A stretch of DNA of 64,000 nucleotides from NCBI RefSeq assembly GCF_013415845.1, contig NZ_CP058907.1:4154001-4218000 (forward strand), in the 5' to 3' direction. The notes under the pieces are model-generated. The model was not told the origin of the DNA and searched no databases. It saw nothing but the letters and a program-made list of their open reading frames with translations. Source of the stretch: Rhodopseudomonas palustris (GTDB lineage: Bacteria; Pseudomonadota; Alphaproteobacteria; Rhizobiales; Xanthobacteraceae). Of the stretch, positions 53,436-61,814 are shown piece by piece. Both the position numbers and the translations under genes were made by a program. Positions within the stretch are counted from its first letter, which is position 1, and each line of letters opens with the position of its first letter.

Positions 53436-54266
53436 ATGAATGTGCAGCACCTGCGCTACTTTCTGGCCGTGATGCAGGCCGGCTCTGTGTCGCGCGCCGC
53501 CGGTGAACTCGGCATCACCCAGCCGACGCTGTCGCAGGCACTGAAAGGGCTGGAGCGAGAATTCGGCACGCCGCTGTTCGCGCCGGATGGACGCGGCATC
53601 CGCGCCCTGCCGAACGCAAAGCGGCTCGAGGCCAAAGTGCGCACGGCACTGCAGACACTGGCGGAGGCAAAGCGCGAACTAAGCGGACCGGCACCAGCAC
53701 GGCTGAAGCTCGGCGTGCTGCCGAGCCTCGCTGCCGACTGGCTGCCACGACTGCTGCCTGCCGATGGTGATGCAATCGAACTGATCGAAGCGTCGGCCGA
53801 CGAGCTCGAAAAACTGGTCGCGAGCGGCGGGCTCGATCTGGCGCTGTCGGTCACGCCGCACCGCAATCTGCACCGCAAGCTGCTGCTGAGCGAGCCGTTC
53901 CGGTTGTTCGTCGGACCTGATCATCCGTGGTCGGGCCGCCGTACCGTGTCGTTGGCCGAACTCGACGGACAACCTTTCGTGTTGCGTCAGGGCTGCGAAC
54001 TCATCGGCACCGGCCGGCGGTTGCTCAGCACTGCAGGCGTGCGGTTTCGTATCGTCGCCAAGACGCGGCAGGAATCCACCGCAGCCGCGCTGGTCGCTGC
54101 GGGTCTCGGCTGCACGCTGGCGCCGGCAAGCTGGGGCGGCGCCCCCCTGCGAGCGCTCGACGTTGGCGGACTGACGCTGCAGCGCGATGTCACGCTGATC
54201 TGGAAACAACCTGCCGGCGCCAAGGCGGCGGCAAAGCTCGCGACGCGGCTGCAGGCCCGAGGTTGA
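53436..54266 (+). CDS. LysR family transcriptional regulator
   Basis: A 276-residue LysR regulator with an N-terminal winged helix (MNVQHLRYFLAVMQAGSVSR, then ITQPTLSQALKGLEREFG) and a PBP-like effector domain with RLKLGVLPSLAADWLPRLLP and GLDLALSVTPHRNL. Length is a little under the usual 300. An ATG four codons earlier would place the start in the operator. The divergent gene is an enoyl-CoA hydratase, which is its likely target. Confidence 0.9.
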   Translation: MNVQHLRYFLAVMQAGSVSRAAGELGITQPTLSQALKGLEREFGTPLFAPDGRGIRALPNAKRLEAKVRTALQTLAEAKRELSGPAPARLKLGVLPSLAADWLPRLLPADGDAIELIEASADELEKLVASGGLDLALSVTPHRNLHRKLLLSEPFRLFVGPDHPWSGRRTVSLAELDGQPFVLRQGCELIGTGRRLLSTAGVRFRIVAKTRQESTAAALVAAGLGCTLAPASWGGAPLRALDVGGLTLQRDVTLIWKQPAGAKAAAKLATRLQARG

Positions 54267-54277
54267 TGCGCGGCCGC

Positions 54278-55879
54278 TTAGCCGCGCCGCGCCTGATCGA
54301 GCGCTTGCGGGGTGTCGATGTCGAGGAACGCCGCTTCGCCTTCGACCGGCACTTCGGTCACCGCTTCGCCATGCTTGGCGATCAGATGCCGTGCGCCGAC
54401 ATCGCCGCCGAGCGTCATCAGCTCGGCAAAGAACCGCCGCGACCACAGCACCGGATTGCCGCGGCGTCCCTCGGCGACCGGGACCACGATCAGCGCGCCG
54501 CGATCGGGATCGAACGCGGTGATCATCCGGTCGATCAAGGCCGCATCGATCAGCGGCATGTCGCCGAGGCAGACGATCGCGCCGTCGGCATCCTCGCCCA
54601 GCGCCGCGATGCCGGCCTTCACCGACGACGCGATGCCTTGGGCGAAGTCGGGATTGTGCACGAAGGTGAGATCGAGCCCGTGCAGCGCCGCTTCGACCTC
54701 GCCGGCCTGATGGCCGGTGACGACGATGGTGCGCGCGGCCTGCGAGGCCAGCGCCTGCTCGGCGACGATGTGTACCAGCGGCTTGCCGTTGAGGTCGGCG
54801 AGTAGCTTGTTCGGCCCGCCCATCCGCGTGCCGCGCCCGGCGGCAAGCACGATCGCCGCGACATTGCGGCCACTTTCGGCGACCGGCACCCGCGGCTGCG
54901 GCCGCGTCACGATTTCCATCAGCAGGCCGCCGACCCCCATCGCGGTGATATCAGCGCGCGTGACAGTAAGCCCGGCGAGCAGCCGCATCAGCACCCAATC
55001 GAAACCGTTCTCGACCGGCGAGCGCGCACAGCCCGGCGCGCCGAGCAGCGGCACGCCCGAGACCGCGCCGACCAGCAGCAGATTGCCCGGGTCGACCGGC
55101 ATGCCGAAATGCGAAATCGTGCCGCCGATCGCGCCGATCGCCGCCGGGATGACATCGCGGCGGTCGGCGATCGCAGAGGCGCCGAAAACGATCACCATCT
55201 CGGCGCCGAGCCCAACAAGCTCTTGGATCGCAGCCGACAGCGCAGCCTCTTCATGGGCGACGCGGCGCTCGGCGATGATCTCTGCGCCGGCCGGCGCCAG
55301 CCGCTCGGCTGTGACGCGCAGCGTCTTGTCGATCACCTTCGGGGCGAGGCCGGAAAGCAGCGTAGACACCACGCCGACGCGCTTGATCACATAAGGCGCG
55401 ACCCGCAGCGCGCCGCCCAGCGCCGCCGCCACCGCGGCGTCGCGCAGGCGGCCTTCGACACCGAACGGGATCAGCTTGACGGTGGCGACCATCTCGCCTT
55501 CGACCACCGGCTTGAACGCCGGCAGCGTCGCGAGCGTAATCGCCTCATCGACGGCGTTGACGCGATCGACCACGGCACGATCGATCACCAGCACGCCGGT
55601 CCGTGCCGCGAACAGATTGGCGCGGCCGGTGAAAGCACGGTCGACCGTCACGCCATCGCCGGCGACCGCGCCTGCCACATCCGCGGCCGCGACATCCTCG
55701 GAGACGTCACCGGGCTCGAGCTGAACCACCACGATCTCGGCGATGCCGGCCTTCTCCAGCGCCGCGACTTCGGCCGGGCCGATCGTCGTGCCCTTCTTGA
55801 GCAGCAGACCGTTCTGCCGCAGCGAATGCACGGTGACGCCGCCGATCGCATCGGCCGGACGGCGCGGGCCAAACTTCAT
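54278..55879 (-). CDS. molybdopterin-binding / MobA-like nucleotidyltransferase fusion protein
   Basis: A 533-residue fusion. Residues 1-340 match the MoeA/MogA-type molybdopterin-binding fold (LRQNGLLLKKGTTIG, MVIVFGASAIADRRDVIPAA, GAPGCARSPVENGFDW). Residues from about 345 are a MocA/MobA-like NTP transferase with VLAAGRGTRMGGPNKLLADL, the metal-binding CLGDMPLID and GNPVLWSRRFF. It should attach a nucleotide (CMP) to molybdopterin for a Cox/xanthine dehydrogenase-type enzyme. It is the last gene of the Cox operon and overlaps the XdhC gene start in an ATGA. Confidence 0.88.
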   Translation of the reverse strand: MKFGPRRPADAIGGVTVHSLRQNGLLLKKGTTIGPAEVAALEKAGIAEIVVVQLEPGDVSEDVAAADVAGAVAGDGVTVDRAFTGRANLFAARTGVLVIDRAVVDRVNAVDEAITLATLPAFKPVVEGEMVATVKLIPFGVEGRLRDAAVAAALGGALRVAPYVIKRVGVVSTLLSGLAPKVIDKTLRVTAERLAPAGAEIIAERRVAHEEAALSAAIQELVGLGAEMVIVFGASAIADRRDVIPAAIGAIGGTISHFGMPVDPGNLLLVGAVSGVPLLGAPGCARSPVENGFDWVLMRLLAGLTVTRADITAMGVGGLLMEIVTRPQPRVPVAESGRNVAAIVLAAGRGTRMGGPNKLLADLNGKPLVHIVAEQALASQAARTIVVTGHQAGEVEAALHGLDLTFVHNPDFAQGIASSVKAGIAALGEDADGAIVCLGDMPLIDAALIDRMITAFDPDRGALIVVPVAEGRRGNPVLWSRRFFAELMTLGGDVGARHLIAKHGEAVTEVPVEGEAAFLDIDTPQALDQARRG

Positions 55880-56577
55880 GCCGCGGCCGCCTTGGACGAT
55901 GCCGGCAGCCGCAGCGCGGCAGTAATCTCCGCCATGATCGACACCGCGATCTCGGACGGCGACACTGCGCCGATGGCCAGCCCGATCGGGGCGTGAATGC
56001 GGCCGAGGTCAGCATCGGAAGCGCCCTGCCCCTTCAGCCGCTCCAGCCGCTTGGCGTGGGTCTTCTTCGAGCCGAGCGCGCCGATGTAGAAGCAGTCACG
56101 CGCGAAGGCATGCAGCAGCGCCGGATCGTCGATCTTGGGATCGTGCGTCAGCGCCACGAAGGCGGTGTAGTGATCGATGTTCAGCGGCGGCAGCGCGACG
56201 TCCGGCCACTCGGCGATCAGCGGTACGTCGGGAAACCGTTCCAGGCTGGCGAACGCGGTGCGCGGATCGACCACGGTGACGTCGTAACCAAGCGAGCGCG
56301 CCAGCGGCGCCAGCGCCTGGCTGATGTGCACGGCGCCGACGATCACCAGCTTGGCGGTCGGCGCGTAGACGTTGAGAAACAGCTTGTTGCCGTCGACCTC
56401 GATGCTCGCGCTCTTGCCCATGCGGAGCTGTTTGCCGAGTTCGGCGGCGAGCGGATCGGCGGCGATGTAAGCGGCTTTCACTAGCCGCTGCGCGCCGGTC
56501 GCCGTATCAGTCACCACGATAGCCGGGCGCCGCGCGGCGCGCTCGGCGTTGAGTTGCTGCAGGATCTCGAACTTCAC
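55876..56577 (-). CDS. XdhC/CoxI family maturation protein, Rossmann half
   Basis: A 233-residue XdhC C-terminal-type protein. It has AKLVIVGAVHISQALAPLARS, VTVVDPRTAFASLERFPDV, and SKKTHAKRLERLKGQGA, then IHAPIGLAIGAVSPSEIAVSIMAEI, the hallmark C-terminal motif. XdhC proteins insert sulphurated molybdenum cofactor into the apo-enzyme. The N-terminal half seen in longer XdhC proteins is coded separately upstream. Its stop overlaps the MoeA-MobA start. Confidence 0.9.
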   Translation of the reverse strand: MKFEILQQLNAERAARRPAIVVTDTATGAQRLVKAAYIAADPLAAELGKQLRMGKSASIEVDGNKLFLNVYAPTAKLVIVGAVHISQALAPLARSLGYDVTVVDPRTAFASLERFPDVPLIAEWPDVALPPLNIDHYTAFVALTHDPKIDDPALLHAFARDCFYIGALGSKKTHAKRLERLKGQGASDADLGRIHAPIGLAIGAVSPSEIAVSIMAEITAALRLPASSKAAAA

Positions 56578-56647
56578 AGGCTACGCCCCACTTGCCTAGA
56601 TCGCACCTCAAAAACCGGCCAGGGGTTACACGCCCGTGGCCGCGACC

Positions 56648-56730
56648 CGTCATTGCGAGGAGCGAAGCGACGAAGCAATCCAGCTAGGTGCACTGAGCTC
56701 CTGGATTGCTTCGCTTCGCTCGCAATGACG
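56648..56730. repeat. GCGAGGAGCGAAG palindromic repeat, copy 2
   Basis: About 83 bases, CGTCATTGCGAGGAGCGAAG to CTTCGCTCGCAATGACG, with GAAGCAATCCAG/CTGGATTGCTTC arms, nearly the same as 39814-39896. It sits within the Cox operon between the two XdhC genes. Confidence 0.88.
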
Positions 56731-56785
56731 GAGACCATGTTTCACTTCCTCGATCGCGTTCTCGGCCGCTCTCGCACGCTGCGAA

Positions 56786-57112
56786 CTAATCGACCTTTTC
56801 GACGAACACCCGGATGGTGCCGCCACAACTCAGCCCGACCTTCCAGGCGGTCTCGTCGGCGACGCCGAATTCGAGCAGCTTCGGCGTACCACTGTCGATC
56901 ACGTCGAGCGCTTCGGTGACCACCGCGCCTTCGACGCAGCCGCCCGACACTGAGCCGAGAAAGGTCCCCTCGTCATTGATCACCAGGCTGGAGCCGGCGG
57001 GACGCGGCGCCGATCCCCAGGTTTCCACCACGGTGGCGAGCGCCACGCCGCGGCCGGCTTTACGCCAGTCCTCGGCGGCCCGCAGGATGTCTTCGTCGCG
57101 ATCGAGCTGCAT
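56786..57112 (-). CDS. XdhC/CoxI family small N-terminal-type protein
   Basis: A 108-residue protein matching the XdhC N-terminal domain: MQLDRDEDILRAAEDWRKAG, VVETWGSAPRPAGSSLVIND, GTFLGSVSGGCVEGAVVTEA and VGLSCGGTIRVFVEKVD. The two conserved Cys pairs (GGCVEG, LSCGG) are thought to help bind cofactor or sulfur. Together with the downstream Rossmann-half gene it makes a split XdhC/CoxF. It follows the CoxE-type gene by 36 nt. Confidence 0.9.
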   Translation of the reverse strand: MQLDRDEDILRAAEDWRKAGRGVALATVVETWGSAPRPAGSSLVINDEGTFLGSVSGGCVEGAVVTEALDVIDSGTPKLLEFGVADETAWKVGLSCGGTIRVFVEKVD

Positions 57113-57148
57113 GGAGGCGACTCCTCTTGCTTGGCTGCTGGGCGCCGG

Positions 57149-58366
57149 TCAGGCGACGGAGCGGATCGTGCTGAAATGGTGCGGCGGCGGTGCCGACGAC
57201 AGCGCCGCGATCAGCGTGTGCATCGAGGTCAAATTATGCACCGGGCGGAATTCGTCAACGTGGGGTAGCATCATTTTGATGCCCTGGGCGCGCGGTTCGA
57301 AACCGTCGTAGCGCAGCAGCGGATTCAGCCAGATCAGCCGGCGGCAGGAGCGGTGCAGCCGGTCCATCTCGAACGCCAGCTTGGAGTCGCTCTCGCGCTC
57401 CAGCCCGTCGGAAATCAGCAGCACGATCGCGCCCTGGCCGAGCACCCGCCGCGCCCACAGCTTGTTGAAGCTGTGCAGCGACGTCGCGATCCGGGTGCCC
57501 CCGGCCCAGTCCTCGACCGAGGAGGTGCAGCTCGCCAGCGCCTCGTCCGGATCGCGCTGGCGCAGCGCGCGGGTGACGTTGGTCAGCCGCGTGCCGAACA
57601 AGAACGTCGACACCCGCTTGCGATCGTCGGTGATGGCATGGAGGAAGTGCAGGAACAGCCTTGTGTACTCACTCATCGAGCCGGAGATATCGAGCAGCGC
57701 CACGATCGGCGCCGGCTTGTCGATCAGGCCGAGCTTGCGAATGTCGACGACCTCGCCGCCGGTGCGCAACGAGGCCCGCAGCGTGCGGCGCAGATCGAGC
57801 TTGAGGCCGCGGCGCTCGGGCCGCACTCTCCGGGTGCGCAGCTCGGCCTGCGGCAGCCGCATCCGCTCGATCGCGCGGGTGACCTCGGCGATCTCCGCCG
57901 CGCTCATCTGCGCGAAGTCCTTCTTCTGCAGGATCTCTTTGTCGGAGACGGCAAGCCGCAGCTCCTGCTCCTCGGCCGACGGCATATCGCGCGTCGCCGC
58001 CGGCGACATCGCCTCCTGCACCCGGCGCGAGGCCGGCGGCGGTTTCTTTTTGGCAGCGTCCGGCAACGGGATCGAGTCCAGCATGTGCTGCCAGTCCTCG
58101 GCGGCGCGAAAGAACAGCGCAAACGCCTGATCGAAGATCAACAGATGCTCGCGGCGCTTGACGAAGATCGCTTCCAGCGTGGCGTAGAGATCGTCGCGAT
58201 GGCCGATCTCGATCAGCTGCAGCGCATCCAGCGCATCGATCACCGCGCCGGGCCCGACCGGCAGCCCCGCCGCCCGCAGCGCCCGCGCAAAGCCGACCAC
58301 ATTGTCCGCCATCTTGCCGGTCGGCGGATTGAGATGGTCGATCATCGCGGTCGGATTACGCTGCAT
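57149..58366 (-). CDS. coxE: VWA domain protein CoxE
   Basis: A 405-residue cytosolic protein with a C-terminal von Willebrand A domain. The MIDAS motif is in VALLDISGSMSEYTRLFLHF and the Asp/Thr parts lie in WAGGTRIATSLHSFN and VLLISDGLERES. The first 180 residues are helical (ADNVVGFARALRAAGLPVGP). CoxE works with the AAA protein CoxD to mature the Cu-S-Mo or Mo centre of Cox-type enzymes. The true start may be a later ATG; no ribosome binding site decides it. Confidence 0.9.
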   Translation of the reverse strand: MQRNPTAMIDHLNPPTGKMADNVVGFARALRAAGLPVGPGAVIDALDALQLIEIGHRDDLYATLEAIFVKRREHLLIFDQAFALFFRAAEDWQHMLDSIPLPDAAKKKPPPASRRVQEAMSPAATRDMPSAEEQELRLAVSDKEILQKKDFAQMSAAEIAEVTRAIERMRLPQAELRTRRVRPERRGLKLDLRRTLRASLRTGGEVVDIRKLGLIDKPAPIVALLDISGSMSEYTRLFLHFLHAITDDRKRVSTFLFGTRLTNVTRALRQRDPDEALASCTSSVEDWAGGTRIATSLHSFNKLWARRVLGQGAIVLLISDGLERESDSKLAFEMDRLHRSCRRLIWLNPLLRYDGFEPRAQGIKMMLPHVDEFRPVHNLTSMHTLIAALSSAPPPHHFSTIRSVA

Positions 58367-58390
58367 CGTTTGCCACGCTCTCTCAACTTA

Positions 58391-58490
58391 TCATTCCGGG
58401 GCGCATCGAAGGCGCGAACCCGGAATCTCGACGTCAGTGCCGGCTTCAGATTCCGGGTTCGCGAGCCTTCGCTCGCACCCCGGAATGACG
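58391..58490. repeat. GTCATTCCGG palindromic repeat, copy 6
   Basis: About 100 bases, TCATTCCGGGGCGC to GCACCCCGGAATGACG with GAACCCGGAATC and GATTCCGGGTTC inside. It lies in the coxD-coxE gap. Confidence 0.88.
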
Positions 58491-58530
58491 AACACCCAGT
58501 CAGTACACGCCTTCGCCGGCCGCACGGCCT

Positions 58531-58633
58531 GCTCCCTCTCCCGCTTGCGGGAGAGGGGTGGGGTGAGGGCGACGCGAGCACGGTGCCTGGGGCTCCCCCA
58601 CCCCAGCCCTCCCCCGCAAGCGGGAGAGGGAGC
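58531..58633. repeat. CTCTCCCGC palindromic repeat
   Basis: About 103 bases in which GCTCCCTCTCCCGC at the left pairs with GCGGGAGAGGGAGC at the right, and GGGTGGGG pairs with CCCCACCC. It is of the same broad type as 23431-23567. Confidence 0.85.
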
Positions 58634-58685
58634 GCGCTGCCGATGCGGCAAAGGCCGAGATTCACAACGAACGCAAAGTATCGGA

Positions 58686-59594
58686 CTAGCGTTCGCTCGT
58701 CGCGTCCTTGACCAGTTTCTGCACGGTGTCGCCCTGCATCCGGGCGATGTCGTCCTGGTACTTGAGCAGCGCGCCGAGGGTGTCGCCGACGACTTCGGCG
58801 GTGAGCGCGCGGGCGTCGAGTTCGGTCAGCGCGGTCGCCCAGTCGAGGGTTTCGGCGACGCCGGGCGATTTGTAGAAGTCCTGCTCGCGCAGCGCCTGAA
58901 CGAAGTCCACCACCTGCTGTGACAGCTTGGCCGAGATCCCCGGCACGCGCGACTTCACGATCGCCAGTTCGCGCTCGGCGTTCGGATAGTCGACCCAGTG
59001 ATACAGGCAGCGCCGCTTCAGCGCGTCGTGGATCTCGCGGGTGCGGTTCGACGTCACGATCACGATCGGCGGCGCCGGCGCCTTGATGGTGCCGAACTCC
59101 GGGATCGTGACCTGGAAATCGCTCAGCACTTCGAGCAAATACGCCTCGAACGCTTCATCTGCGCGGTCGAGTTCGTCGATCAGCAGCACCGGCGCGCCCG
59201 CCGTGTCCGGCTCCAGCGCCTGCAGCAGCGGACGCTTGATCAGGAATCGCTCGGAGAAAATGTCGCTGGAGAGCTGATCGCGGTCGGTGTCGCCGGCGGC
59301 TTCGGCCAGCCGGATCGTGATCATCTGCGCCGACGAATTCCACTCATACACCGCGGAAGCGACGTCCAGCCCCTCGTAGCACTGCAGCCGGATCAGCCGA
59401 CGGCCGAGCGCGGCCGACAGCACCTTGGCGATCTCGGTCTTGCCTACGCCGGCCTCGCCTTCGAGAAACAGCGGCCGGCCCATCCGCAACGCCAGAAACA
59501 CCACCGTCGCCAACGACCGCTCGGCGAGATAGCCGCGGCTCGTCAGCAGTTCGAGCGTGGCGTCGACGGAGGCGGGAGGCGCGGCTGCGGTCAT
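58686..59594 (-). CDS. coxD: MoxR-type AAA ATPase CoxD
   Basis: A 302-residue AAA+ ATPase of the MoxR/CoxD group: Walker A FLEGEAGVGKTEIAKVL, Walker B VLLIDELDRADEAFEAYLLE, sensor 1 VIVTSNRTREIHDALKRRCL with an arginine finger region, and WVDYPNAERELAIVKSR. CoxD is a chaperone that helps build the active site of CO dehydrogenase-like enzymes with CoxE. It is coded 19 nt after coxM. Confidence 0.92.
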   Translation of the reverse strand: MTAAAPPASVDATLELLTSRGYLAERSLATVVFLALRMGRPLFLEGEAGVGKTEIAKVLSAALGRRLIRLQCYEGLDVASAVYEWNSSAQMITIRLAEAAGDTDRDQLSSDIFSERFLIKRPLLQALEPDTAGAPVLLIDELDRADEAFEAYLLEVLSDFQVTIPEFGTIKAPAPPIVIVTSNRTREIHDALKRRCLYHWVDYPNAERELAIVKSRVPGISAKLSQQVVDFVQALREQDFYKSPGVAETLDWATALTELDARALTAEVVGDTLGALLKYQDDIARMQGDTVQKLVKDATSER

Positions 59595-59613
59595 GGCCGA
59601 TCCGTGTCCAGGC

Positions 59614-60420
59614 TCACGCCTTGCCGTTGGCGGCGTCGACCGCGCGCTTGGTCAGCACGCCGATCAGATGCGCCCGATATTCGGCGCTGCCGTGCAGATC
59701 GCTGTTCAACCCGTCGGCCGAGACGTGCAGGCCGTCGATCGCCTTGGAATTGAACCGCGCCTTCAGTGCCTCTTCGAACTGGGTGACGCGGAACACGCCA
59801 TCCGCACCGGCACCCGTGACAGCAACGCGGACGTCCGACGGACGGCGGGCGACGAACACGCCGACCAGCGCGTAGCGCGACGCCTGATTGCGGAACTTGA
59901 TGTAGGCGGCCTTCTTCGGCAGCGGAAACTGCACCTTGGTGATGATCTCGTCCGGCTCGAGCGCGGTCGAGTACATGCCCTGGAAGAACTCTTCGGCCTT
60001 CAGCTTGCGCTTGTTGGTGACCACGGTGGCGCCGAGCGCCAGCACGGCCGCCGGATAGTCCGCGGTCGGATCGTTATTGGCGAGCGAGCCGCCGATCGTG
60101 CCTTTGTGGCGCACCGCCGGATCGCCGATCAGCGACGCCAGCTCGGCGAGCGCCGGGATCGCCTCGCCGACGATCGCCGAGTTGGCGACTTCGGCGTGGG
60201 TCGCGGTGGCGCCGATCACCAGCGAACGGCCCTTCATCTCGATGCCGCTGAGGCCTTCGATATGCGACAGGTCGACCAGATGCGGCGGCGCCGCGAGGCG
60301 CTGCTTCATCACCGGCAGCAACGTGTGGCCGCCCGCGATCAGCTTGGCATCCTCGTTCTTCAGCAGCAGATTGGCGGCCTGGCGAACGGTCCCGGGGCGG
60401 TGATATTTGAATTCGTACAT
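59614..60420 (-). CDS. coxM: FAD-binding subunit of Mo hydroxylase (CoxM type)
   Basis: A 268-residue medium subunit that carries FAD and passes electrons on from the iron-sulfur subunit. Motifs are AGGHTLLPVMKQRLAAPPHL near residue 33 and GTIGGSLANNDPTADYPAAV near 106, both FAD-binding. The C-terminal CO_deh_flav_C part begins ARRPSDVRVAVTGAGADGV. AGGGAAG stands just before the ATG. It would join CoxS and a large Mo subunit, but no large subunit gene is next to it. Confidence 0.92.
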   Translation of the reverse strand: MYEFKYHRPGTVRQAANLLLKNEDAKLIAGGHTLLPVMKQRLAAPPHLVDLSHIEGLSGIEMKGRSLVIGATATHAEVANSAIVGEAIPALAELASLIGDPAVRHKGTIGGSLANNDPTADYPAAVLALGATVVTNKRKLKAEEFFQGMYSTALEPDEIITKVQFPLPKKAAYIKFRNQASRYALVGVFVARRPSDVRVAVTGAGADGVFRVTQFEEALKARFNSKAIDGLHVSADGLNSDLHGSAEYRAHLIGVLTKRAVDAANGKA

Positions 60421-60495
60421 TGCGCTTCCCTGAGCTTCCTGCGTCTCGTTGGGCGTGCCGCGCGGCCTCGTTGAAGCGGGCCGGCGCAGTGCCGC

Positions 60496-60981
60496 TCAAC
60501 TGCGGTCGGAGTTCGCCATCGCCTTGGCGCCGGCCGCGATCGACACCACGATGTTCTGATAGCCGGTGCAGCGGCAGAGATTGCCTTCGAGCTCTTCGCG
60601 AATCGTCTCGTCGGACAGGTCGTGGCCCTTGCGGTGCACCATATCGACGGCCGTCATGATCATGCCCGGGGTGCAGAAGCCGCATTGCAGGCCGTGGTTC
60701 TCGCGGAAGGCTTCCTGCATCGGATGCAGCGGCGCGCCGTCGGCGGCGAGCCCTTCGATCGTCGTCACTTCGTGGCCGTCGGCCATCACCGCCAGCGTGG
60801 TGCAGGACTTCACCGCCTTGCCGTCGAGATGCACGACGCAGGCGCCGCACTGCGAAGTATCGCAGCCGACATGCGTGCCGGTGAGCCGCAGGTTCTCGCG
60901 CAGAAACTGCACCAGCAGCGTGCGCGGATCGACGTTCGCGGTCACAGGGTTGCCATTGACGATCAGGGAAATCTTGGCCAT
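60496..60981 (-). CDS. coxS: 2Fe-2S subunit of Mo hydroxylase (CoxS type)
   Basis: A 161-residue small subunit with two 2Fe-2S clusters: the plant-type N-terminal one in [19 protein letters not shown] plus a later CTTLAV, and the helical one with [11 protein letters not shown] and [13 protein letters not shown]. The ATG preceded by GAGAGGGCCG is chosen over an in-frame one five codons upstream. It lies between coxG and coxM, 75 nt from coxM; in related operons the large subunit gene often stands in this place. Confidence 0.93.
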   Translation of the reverse strand: MAKISLIVNGNPVTANVDPRTLLVQFLRENLRLTGTHVGCDTSQCGACVVHLDGKAVKSCTTLAVMADGHEVTTIEGLAADGAPLHPMQEAFRENHGLQCGFCTPGMIMTAVDMVHRKGHDLSDETIREELEGNLCRCTGYQNIVVSIAAGAKAMANSDRS

Positions 60982-61155
60982 CGGCCCTCTCTTCAATGCG
61001 CACCGCCGCGTTGCACGGCGATCATTCGTCTTTTAGTTGTGTTTCTTGAACCGATCTTACGGGGCAACCCCAGGATCGGCAACCGCGAACGGCTCGGGCC
61101 GCGCCGGAGCCGCGGCCGTGTAATGACATCCGCGTGATCGGGCGCCGCAGCGCCG

Positions 61156-61620
61156 TCAGGCCGCGCCGTTGCCGTTCTGCACGGCCTTGGAGAAGTTGGC
61201 GAAGAACTCGTCGGCGAGCTTCTTGGCCGAGCCGTTGATGAGTCGCTGGCCGAGCTGCGCCAGCTTGCCGCCGATATGCGCTTCGACATCGTAGGACAGC
61301 AGCGTGCCGCCGTCCTTGTCGGACAGACCGACCGTGGCACCGCCCTTGGCAAAGCCGGCAACGCCGCCCTCGCCTTCGCCGGTGATCTTGTAGCCGTTGG
61401 GGGGATCGAGATCGGACAGCGTGACCTTGCCCTTGAAGCGGGCCGATACCGGGCCGACTTTCAACTTCGCCACAGCGCGAAAACCGCTGTCGTCTTCGGT
61501 CTTTTCAAGCTCCTCGCACCCGGGAATGCAGACCTTCAGCACTTCCGGATCGTTGAGCTTGCTCCACACCAAATCTTTCGGCGCGTCCAACTGGACTTCG
61601 CCGTTCATCGTCATGGCCAT
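61156..61620 (-). CDS. coxG: CoxG family protein
   Basis: A 154-residue SRPBCC-fold protein of the carbon monoxide dehydrogenase subunit G family: MTMNGEVQLDAPKDLVWSKL, LKVCIPGCEELEKTED and FKGKVTLSDLDPPNGYKI. CoxG is thought to recruit the enzyme to the membrane or quinone in CO dehydrogenase systems. GGGAGGAAATATCC before the ATG sets the start. It is the first gene of the operon. Confidence 0.92.
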   Translation of the reverse strand: MAMTMNGEVQLDAPKDLVWSKLNDPEVLKVCIPGCEELEKTEDDSGFRAVAKLKVGPVSARFKGKVTLSDLDPPNGYKITGEGEGGVAGFAKGGATVGLSDKDGGTLLSYDVEAHIGGKLAQLGQRLINGSAKKLADEFFANFSKAVQNGNGAA

Positions 61621-61814
61621 GGATATTTCCTCCCGGATCGGCGGCCGCCTCGGACGGCGGCATTGCGACTACTTAAGCACGCCGGGCGGCAAAGAAAAAG
61701 TATCGCGACACCACCCCGAGCGATCGGCGGCGCTAGCAGTCGTGAGGCGGTGAGATAGGTAGCGCCCGGCCCTAGCGCCAGCGTCAAGCAAGCACGACAG
61801 CCGGACAAAAGCGA

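Larger units (their letters stand above)
58367..58685. other. intergenic region filled by two repeats
   Basis: This 319-base gap between coxD and coxE is almost wholly made of a GTCATTCCGG repeat and a CTCTCCCGC repeat, listed separately. No gene or terminator is supported. Confidence 0.7.
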
